Positions 58,232 through 64,000 of a stretch of DNA of 64,000 bases are shown piece by piece. The position numbers were made by a program, and so were the translations under genes. Below the pieces are notes generated by a model. The model was not told where the DNA came from, did no database searches, and saw only the letters and a program-made list of their open reading frames with translations. Each line of letters opens with the position of its first letter. The stretch's first letter is position 1. The stretch is from Pseudomonas sp. 10S4 (lineage in GTDB: Bacteria > Pseudomonadota > Gammaproteobacteria > Pseudomonadales > Pseudomonadaceae), in NCBI RefSeq assembly GCF_034344865.1, contig NZ_CP133774.1, forward strand, positions 1,116,001 to 1,180,000, given 5' to 3'.

Positions 58232-58439
58232 GGCTTACTCTACGTTTTCAATCAATCCCCTAGCACAATGGTCAGACATCGCTAAGCAGAGCTTCAATGT
58301 GCACTTCGTCGGATATTTTTCCTAGAGGCAAATTGAAAGGTTTTACGCACAAAGTGTGTAGGACTTCTCTCAAATATAGACATATCCACCGACTACCTAG
58401 ACTTACGTCCAATGGGCACCCCGCACGCAGGGGCCGACC

Positions 58440-60425
58440 ATGGCTGAACGATCCGACAACAACAATTCAAAAAAGACTGCGGTAATAGTTATGAGTAAAG
58501 CGGATGCCTTCACCCAGGCAGGGAAAACCGCGGTGTTGCAGAACATTCAGGGCACTTTGCAATTCCTCCAGCGCTTCCCGCCCTTCAATCAGATGGAACA
58601 TGCCCACCTGGCCTACCTGGTGGAGCAATGTCAGCTGCGTTTCTACGGTCCCGGCGAGAGCATTATCAAGCCCGCCGACGGCCCGGTTGAGCATTTCTAC
58701 ATCGTCAAACAGGGCCGGGTGGTTGGCGAACGCCCGCACACGGCCAAGGGTGGTACCGAAACCACCTTCGAAATCACCACGGGGGAATGCTTCCCTTTAG
58801 CCGCGTTGCTGGGTGAGCGGGCGACTCGTACCGAACACCTGGCTGCCGAAGACACTTTCTGCCTGCAACTGAACAAACTGGCCTTCATCAAGCTGTTCGC
58901 CCTGTCGAATACCTTTCGCGACTTTGCCTTGCGCGGGGTCAGCAGCCTGCTGGATCAGGTCAACCAGCAAGTCCAGCAAAAAGCCGTGGAAACCCTTGGC
59001 ACCCAGTACTCGCTGAACACGCGGCTGGGCGAGTTGGCCATGCGTCACCCAGTGACGTGCAGCCTGGCCACGCCGCTGCGTGAAGCCGTGACCCTGATGC
59101 ATGAGCAACAGGTCGGCAGCATCGTGATCGTCGACGAGCAGAAGGCGCCCCTGGGGATTTTCACCCTGCGCGACTTGCGCCAGGTTGTCGCCGACGGGAC
59201 CACCGATTTCAGCGAAGCCATTGAGCGGCACATGACCCAGGCGCCGTTTTTCCTGACGCCGGACCACAGCGCTTTCGACGCGGCGATTGCCATGACCGAA
59301 CGGCACATCGCCCACGTCTGTCTGGTCAAGGATCAGCGTCTGTGCGGCGTGGTGTCCGAGCGCGATCTGTTCTCCCTGCAACGGGTCGATCTGGTGCACC
59401 TGGCCCGAACCATCCGCAGCGCCCAGCGGGTGGAAAACCTGGTGGCACTGCGCGGCGAGATCGGCCAGTTGGTCGAGCGCATGCTGGCCCACGGTGCCTC
59501 TTCGACCCAAATCACTCACATCATTACCCTGCTCAACGACCACACCGTGTGCCGGGTGATCGAGCTGACCCTCGCCGAGAAAGGCGACCCAGGTATCCCG
59601 TTCAGTTGGCTGTGCTTCGGCAGCGAAGGTCGTCGCGAGCAAACGCTGCACACCGATCAGGACAACGGCATTCTGTTTGAGGCCCGGGACGCTGCGCATG
59701 CCGCCGAGATCCGCGGTAAATTGCTGCCCATCGCCCAACAGATCAACCAGAGCCTGGCGCTCTGCGGCTTCACCCTGTGCAAGGGCAACATCATGGCCGG
59801 CAACCCTGAGCTGTGTTTGTCCCGGGCCGAGTGGGCCCGGCGGTTCGCGGCGTTTATCCGCGAGGCGACGCCGGAGAACCTGCTGGGCTCGAGCATTTAT
59901 TTCGACTTGCGGGTGGTTTGGGGTGATGAACAAGGCTGCGAACAACTGCGCCGAGGGATTCTCGATCAGGTGGCGGATAACCGGTTGTTCCAGCGGATGA
60001 TGGCCGACAATGCCTTGCGCAACCGGCCGCCCGTGGGACGCTTCCGTGAGTTCGTGCTGGCGCGCAAGAATGGCGAGAAAGCCACGCTGGACCTGAAAGT
60101 CCAGGGGCTGACGCCTTTTGTCGACGGTGCCCGATTGCTCGCCCTGGCCAATGGCATTGAAACCAACAACACCCTGGAGCGCTTCCGCCAACTGGTAGCC
60201 AAAGAAGTCATCGAACGGTTGGACGGTGCGGCGTATGAAGAGGCGTATCACTTCATTCAGCAAACCCGCATGCAGCAACATCAACTACAGACCCGGGAGA
60301 ACTTGCCCTACTCCAACCGCGTCGATCCCGACAGCCTCAATCATCTGGACCGGCGCATCCTGCGTGAGTCCCTGCGCCAGGCCCAACGCCTGCAAAGCAG
60401 CCTGACCCTGCGGTATCAGCTATGA
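58440..60425 (+). CDS. cyclic-nucleotide-binding/CBS/nucleotidyltransferase (DUF294) protein
   Basis: 661 residues from ATG 58440 (AGGGG 7 bases upstream); ATG 58491 is an alternative that shortens it by 17. Order: cNMP-binding domain (about 40-160; FYGPGESIIKPADGPVEHFY), two CBS repeats (about 210-330; VGSIVIVDEQKAPLGIFTLR), then a nucleotidyltransferase-like domain with G-S-E-G-R-R-E-Q and TDQDNG, and a DUF294 C-terminal substrate-binding part. Signal-transducing nucleotidyltransferase of GlnD type; target unknown. Overlaps the exonuclease gene by 4 bases. Confidence 0.92.
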   Translation: MAERSDNNNSKKTAVIVMSKADAFTQAGKTAVLQNIQGTLQFLQRFPPFNQMEHAHLAYLVEQCQLRFYGPGESIIKPADGPVEHFYIVKQGRVVGERPHTAKGGTETTFEITTGECFPLAALLGERATRTEHLAAEDTFCLQLNKLAFIKLFALSNTFRDFALRGVSSLLDQVNQQVQQKAVETLGTQYSLNTRLGELAMRHPVTCSLATPLREAVTLMHEQQVGSIVIVDEQKAPLGIFTLRDLRQVVADGTTDFSEAIERHMTQAPFFLTPDHSAFDAAIAMTERHIAHVCLVKDQRLCGVVSERDLFSLQRVDLVHLARTIRSAQRVENLVALRGEIGQLVERMLAHGASSTQITHIITLLNDHTVCRVIELTLAEKGDPGIPFSWLCFGSEGRREQTLHTDQDNGILFEARDAAHAAEIRGKLLPIAQQINQSLALCGFTLCKGNIMAGNPELCLSRAEWARRFAAFIREATPENLLGSSIYFDLRVVWGDEQGCEQLRRGILDQVADNRLFQRMMADNALRNRPPVGRFREFVLARKNGEKATLDLKVQGLTPFVDGARLLALANGIETNNTLERFRQLVAKEVIERLDGAAYEEAYHFIQQTRMQQHQLQTRENLPYSNRVDPDSLNHLDRRILRESLRQAQRLQSSLTLRYQL

Positions 60426-61129
60426 GTCTGTTTTCATGGCTACGCCCCGCCGCCCCGCTGCTGCCCGAGGATCTGCAACAACGCCTGGAACGCTTGCCGG
60501 TCGGCGCCCAGTTGAGTGAATGCAGCCTGCGCGAGCAACGCTGGGTGGTGCTGGATCTGGAAACCACCGGGCTGAACCTGAACAAGGATCGGGTGCTGTC
60601 CATCGGCGCCGTGGTGATCGAGGACGGCGCGATTGATTTCAGTCAGCAATTCGAACGCACGCTGCAATGTGCTGACATGAAGTTGGCGCCGAGTGTGTTG
60701 ATCCATGGCCTGGGGCCTAGCGCGATTGCTGCCGGCAGTGACCCGGCGCAGGCACTAATCGAGTTCATGGAGTTTGTGGGCGACAGCCCAGTGTTGGCGT
60801 TTCATGCGCCGTTCGATCAGCACATGCTCGGGCGCGCGTTGAAAGATCATCTGGGCTACAAGCTGCAGCATCCGTTTCTGGATGTGGCGGACATTGCACC
60901 GCTGGTCTGCCCGCAGGCGAACATCCGCGAGGCCGGGCTGGATGAGTGGATTGAGTGGTTCAAGCTCGAAGTCTTCGAGCGGCATAACGCCAGTGCCGAT
61001 GCATTGGCCACGGCGGAATTGGCGTTGATCTTGTTCAGCCGGGCGCGGCAGCAGCAGATTCACAGCCCATTGAATCTGCAGCAGCGTTTGAGTCAGTGGA
61101 AGCGACGGCAGCGGGCGCCTTCGTTTTAG
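60422..61129 (+). CDS. DnaQ-like 3'-5' exonuclease
   Basis: 235 residues of the DEDDh family: ExoI motif VVLDLETTGLNLNKDRVLSI, ExoII in LAFHAPFDQHMLGRAL, ExoIII with His and Asp in ERHNASADALATAELAL. Related to DNA polymerase III epsilon but shorter at the C-terminus. It is translationally coupled to the DUF294 protein by a 4-base overlap, an arrangement kept in pseudomonads, suggesting a joint role. Confidence 0.92.
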   Translation: MSLFSWLRPAAPLLPEDLQQRLERLPVGAQLSECSLREQRWVVLDLETTGLNLNKDRVLSIGAVVIEDGAIDFSQQFERTLQCADMKLAPSVLIHGLGPSAIAAGSDPAQALIEFMEFVGDSPVLAFHAPFDQHMLGRALKDHLGYKLQHPFLDVADIAPLVCPQANIREAGLDEWIEWFKLEVFERHNASADALATAELALILFSRARQQQIHSPLNLQQRLSQWKRRQRAPSF

Positions 61130-61315
61130 ATATCCGGCGCCTCGTCTGACGCCAATTGCTTCCCTGCGCCGACCCCAACGGTGATCGCACTGCTCACGCG
61201 CTGTTGGGCGATGGCGTGTGGGATGCCTTGAGCTAGTTGGGCCTGGGCATCCCCGCCTTCCTCGCTTTGCGCGGGTTGCTGCAACGCCGCTGACCGATCA
61301 AAACACCACAATCCT

Positions 61316-61340
61316 TGTAGGAGCAAGCTTTGCTCCTACA
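61316..61340. repeat. single REP-like palindrome
   Basis: TGTAGGAGCAA and TTGCTCCTACA around a GCT loop: a perfect 11-bp hairpin of the second REP type, between the exonuclease and GST genes. The 293 bases between those genes otherwise hold nothing convincing. Confidence 0.8.
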
Positions 61341-61422
61341 GGTTTCGAGCCGCATTTCTGATCTTGAGCTATCGGGTCAACGCGCTATGCTGCCCGGCAC
61401 TGCCACTGATCGAGACACTGCC

Positions 61423-62052
61423 ATGTCCGCCCCGAGCATGACCCTGTTCCACAACCCCGCATCGCCCTTCGTTCGCAAAGTCATGGTGCTGCTACACGAG
61501 ACCGGTCAGACCGATCGTGTTGCCCTGCAACTCAGCCAACTCACGCCGGTCAGCCCGGACCTGGCGCTCTGCGAAGACAACCCACTGGGCAAGATACCGG
61601 CCCTGCGCCTGGCCGATGGCAACGTTATCCATGACAGCCGGGTGATTCTCGATTACCTCGATCACCAGCATGTCGGCAATCCACTGATCCCTCGCGAGGG
61701 CTCGGCCCGCTGGCGCCGCATGACCCTGGCCTCCCTGGCCGACGGGATCATGGACGCTGCGGTGATGATTCGTTACGAGCAAGCGTTGCGCGCCCCGGAG
61801 AAACAATGGGAGCAGTGGCTTGATGCCCAGCGCGAGAAGATTCGCCGTGCCTTGGCGTTGCTGGAAGCGGATGCGATTGCCGAGCTGACCAGTCATTTCG
61901 ATGTGGCGGCGATCAGTGTGGCCTGTGCCTTGGGTTACCTGGATTTGCGCCATCCCGATCTGGAATGGCGCGAGGCGAATCCGAAGCTGGCCGAGTGGTT
62001 TTTTGAAGTGAGTCAGCGGCCTTCGATGTTGGCGACGATGCCGAAGGTTTAG
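61423..62052 (+). CDS. glutathione S-transferase family protein
   Basis: 209 residues from ATG 61423 (MSAPSMTLFHNPASPFVRKV); the upstream frame is REP-derived. N-terminal thioredoxin-like domain with a Ser in NPASPFVRK and NPLGKIPALRLADG (cis-Pro), DSRVILDYL, then the helical domain. Substrate unknown. Single-gene unit. Confidence 0.92.
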   Translation: MSAPSMTLFHNPASPFVRKVMVLLHETGQTDRVALQLSQLTPVSPDLALCEDNPLGKIPALRLADGNVIHDSRVILDYLDHQHVGNPLIPREGSARWRRMTLASLADGIMDAAVMIRYEQALRAPEKQWEQWLDAQREKIRRALALLEADAIAELTSHFDVAAISVACALGYLDLRHPDLEWREANPKLAEWFFEVSQRPSMLATMPKV

Positions 62053-62076
62053 CTCTTCATAGGCTGGACCGGCCTC

Positions 62077-62169
62077 TTCGCGAGCAAGCCCGCTCCCACA
62101 TTTGATCGGTGGTTTGCACATATATTGTGTTCACTGGAGATCCCTTGTGGGAGCGGGCTTGCTCGCGAA
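62077..62169. repeat. REPIN (two inverted REPs)
   Basis: TTCGCGAGCAAGCCCGCTCC and its inverted copy around a loop of about 45 bases, between the GST gene and creD. Confidence 0.92.
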
Positions 62170-62262
62170 TGCACCACACCGGATCTAACGGAAACAACCC
62201 AAAGATAAGCGTCGCCAACACCTCCCCTTCCCGCTGATCCTCACGCAACCCCAACGACCGGC

Positions 62263-63633
62263 TCATTCCACCGCTCCAATATCAAACGCCAACGGCTTGG
62301 CCGACTTCTGCCCAATCCCGTACCAGTCCAGCTTGCGGGTCAGCACCATGAACACACCCAGCAACCCGAACAGCAACAACGAGCCCATCAACAGCGCGTA
62401 ATCCTCGGCACTCAACAAGCCATAAAGCAAACCGTACAACGCCGCCAACCCCGCCGAAAAACTCAAGCCGTGACGCACGCTGCGCAGTACGTGGCAGACA
62501 TAGAACCCGATCAACAACACACATCCGCTCGCCGACAACACATACGCCAAGGCAAAACCGATGTGCTCGGACAACGACAGCAACAACAGGTAGAAAAACG
62601 CCAGGGCCACGCCCACCAACGCATATTGCACCGGGTGCACCGCCAGGCTTTTCATCACTTCGAACAGGAAGAAACCGGCGAAGGTCAGGACAATGAACAG
62701 CAGCGCATATTTGATCGCCCGATCGCTTTTGAGGTACTGGTCCACCGGGTCGATGAAGCTCACGCCGAAGCTGCGACCGTTGAACGCGTCACAGCCAGCG
62801 CCGGAGACACAACTGTTCAAGGCTTCTTGCAGGTTGGTGGAGAAAAACGTGGTCTGCCAATTCGCGGTGAAGCCCTGATCGGTGACTTCACGCTGGGCCG
62901 GCAGGTAGTTGCCGATAAAGCTGGGGTGCGGCCAGTTGGCGGCCAACGCTACTTTGCTGGTCTTGCCCACCGGCAGCACTTGCAACTGACCGGTGCCTTG
63001 CAAACGCAGGTCGAAACCGAAGGCCAGTTCCGTGGCTTGTCTGGTATTCAACGCCGGCAGCATCACGTGCACGCCCTCCCCCAAGAAGCCGACCTGGCTG
63101 CCAGGTACGAAGTCCAGGCGCTGACCATCGAGTTCCAGTTTCAGCGCGTTTTCGATGCCGCGGATGTCGCTGATGCCCACAGCCAGAAACGGCTGGTCGA
63201 ACTGATAGTCGGCGAAGTCTTCCTTGATGCCCAGTTGTTCAGGGATCGTGAAATGGCCGCTGATGCGGTTGTCGGCATGGAACAGCCGCGCTTCATAAAT
63301 GCCCCGGGAACGCAGCTCGGTCTGAACCTGGCCATCCAGTTCGAAGTGTTCCGGGAGGAAGTACAGACGACCGCGTTCTTCACCGACTTCCTGGTAACGC
63401 TCGTTGGTTTTCTCGTTGAGTTTCCAGGTGCGCACCACTTTGCGATACGGCACCACCATCAGCGGCCCGCTCAACTGCTGGCTGTAGCTGGAACTGCGGG
63501 CGATGTCTTCGAGCACACCGTCGCGCAGTTGCTGACGGTCCTGGATCACGCCGTTGATCATCAGCAACGGAATCATCAATAACAGAATCATTAGGGCAAT
63601 CGCCCCGAGTTTTATGGTCAGGTTGCGGTTCAT
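62263..63633 (-). CDS. creD: cell envelope integrity/inner membrane protein CreD
   Basis: 456 residues. An N-terminal helix (GAIALMILLLMIPLLMINGV) is followed by a large periplasmic domain and a C-terminal block of about five or six helices (ALLFIVLTFAGFFLFEVMKS, HPVQYALVGVALAFFYLLLL). CreD is controlled by the CreBC two-component system in enterobacteria and pseudomonads and affects envelope stability and beta-lactam response; creBC are not in the window. Confidence 0.95.
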   Translation of the reverse strand: MNRNLTIKLGAIALMILLLMIPLLMINGVIQDRQQLRDGVLEDIARSSSYSQQLSGPLMVVPYRKVVRTWKLNEKTNERYQEVGEERGRLYFLPEHFELDGQVQTELRSRGIYEARLFHADNRISGHFTIPEQLGIKEDFADYQFDQPFLAVGISDIRGIENALKLELDGQRLDFVPGSQVGFLGEGVHVMLPALNTRQATELAFGFDLRLQGTGQLQVLPVGKTSKVALAANWPHPSFIGNYLPAQREVTDQGFTANWQTTFFSTNLQEALNSCVSGAGCDAFNGRSFGVSFIDPVDQYLKSDRAIKYALLFIVLTFAGFFLFEVMKSLAVHPVQYALVGVALAFFYLLLLSLSEHIGFALAYVLSASGCVLLIGFYVCHVLRSVRHGLSFSAGLAALYGLLYGLLSAEDYALLMGSLLLFGLLGVFMVLTRKLDWYGIGQKSAKPLAFDIGAVE

Positions 63634-63860
63634 GGGACTCTCCCTGTTTGGATGGGGGAAGTCTGGGATGGGTGTGTGGGGGTTTCGTGGAGGCTATGTG
63701 GGGATTGTGTGGAAATGCCTGTAAAAGCCGATTGCACCTAGGCACACTGCGGCCCCTTAAGGCCATCTCCGGGTATTTACCGGAGTATTTTCCGGCCAAG
63801 TACAGCTCAATATTTTGGCCGTTGGTTTGCTCCAAAGCAGACCAGACAAGGAGCGCTCCA

Positions 63861-64000
63861 TTGCGAAACAACTCGTTTGACCTGATCAGGCACCTTGCCG
63901 CCCTTATGGTCCTGGTAAGTCATCACTATGTGTTAGCGGGTATGAACGAGCCCGTCATTCAAGGTTACAACTCGCTGGGCGGTGTGGCGGTGCTTTGTTT
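63861..64000 (+). CDS. acyltransferase family 3 protein, N-terminal part, cut by window edge
   Basis: Starts at TTG 63861, with AGGAG 7 bases upstream, and reads MRNNSFDLIRHLAALMVLVS then HHYVLAG to the window end. The F-D-x-x-R-x-x-A-A pattern with a first membrane helix is typical of OafA-like acyltransferases that O-acetylate sugars or lipopolysaccharide. Only 46 residues are visible, so the function is provisional. Confidence 0.7.
   Translation, partial: MRNNSFDLIRHLAALMVLVSHHYVLAGMNEPVIQGYNSLGGVAVLC

Noticed and set aside
61126..61326. 66-codon minus-strand ORF after the exonuclease gene, with a vaguely RebB-like Ala/Gln-rich stretch
   Set aside because: The start lies beside a REP palindrome, there is no convincing ribosome site, and the resemblance is too weak to support a call.
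62057..62266. 69-codon ORF overlapping the creD stop (ATGA overlap)
   Set aside because: Its second half reads through the REPIN and its first half matches nothing I recognise; probably not a gene.

Overview
This window is chromosomal DNA from a fluorescent Pseudomonas (P. fluorescens/P. putida group). The gene order matches my recollection of Pseudomonas: DUF444-spoVR-cca-folK-folB-plsY-tsaD-rpsU-dnaG-rpoD-rmcA, then an Lrp regulator, davB-davA, pqqF-pqqABCDE and an S9 peptidase. GC content is high throughout, and about a dozen REP/REPIN repeats with the core GCGAGCAAGCCCGCTCCCACA or relatives fill the intergenic gaps.

Layout. 1-14.8 kb: stress genes (DUF444, spoVR), tRNA maturation (cca, tsaD), folate (folK, folB), phospholipid synthesis (plsY), the macromolecular synthesis operon rpsU-dnaG-rpoD, an RmcA-like PAS/GGDEF/EAL protein and a CAU tRNA. 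14.9-30.3 kb: a membrane PQQ dehydrogenase, a small AT-rich three-gene cassette, a lysine catabolic pair (davB, davA) under an Lrp-type regulator, and the complete PQQ biosynthesis cluster with an S9 peptidase; PQQ made here would serve the dehydrogenase. 30.3-32.7 kb: an accessory patch with an intact IS110-family transposase lying between two inverted REPs, a Pmp3-like membrane peptide, and a toxin-antitoxin pair whose toxin carries an in-frame stop. 33-42.8 kb: a class III aminotransferase with a divergent LysR regulator, three acyl-CoA dehydrogenase paralogues and a membrane diguanylate cyclase. 43-49 kb: an orphan flagellar-rod-like small protein, then bioB-F-H-C-D read leftward with a BirA-type operator overlapping the start of comF. 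49-64 kb: ModE-like regulator, PhoX, SrkA-like kinase, RarD, GcvR-like ACT protein, malate synthase G, a response regulator, a cNMP/CBS/nucleotidyltransferase protein with a DnaQ-like exonuclease, a GST, CreD, and the first codons of an acyltransferase.

The most interesting locus is the cassette at 17.3-19.2 kb. It has an AT-rich promoter region with direct repeats, a 71-residue peptide with a Sec-type signal sequence that ends in Cys-Asn, a 10-bp intercistronic hairpin, a ThiF/MccB-like adenylating enzyme, and a HIT-family protein. C-terminal Asn plus MccB plus HIT hydrolase is the hallmark combination of microcin C-type peptide-nucleotide systems. Here the precursor is long and apparently exported by Sec, no dedicated exporter is adjacent, and the enzyme lacks the Cys-x-x-Cys pairs of E. 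coli MccB.

Quality caution: seven genes (spoVR, tsaD, dnaG, the rmcA homologue with three breaks, pqqE, the S9 peptidase, glcB) are split by single-base indels. Repairing each one restores a normal family length. Because dnaG and tsaD are essential, most of these are probably sequence errors and not real pseudogenes; the spans given below cover the repaired genes.
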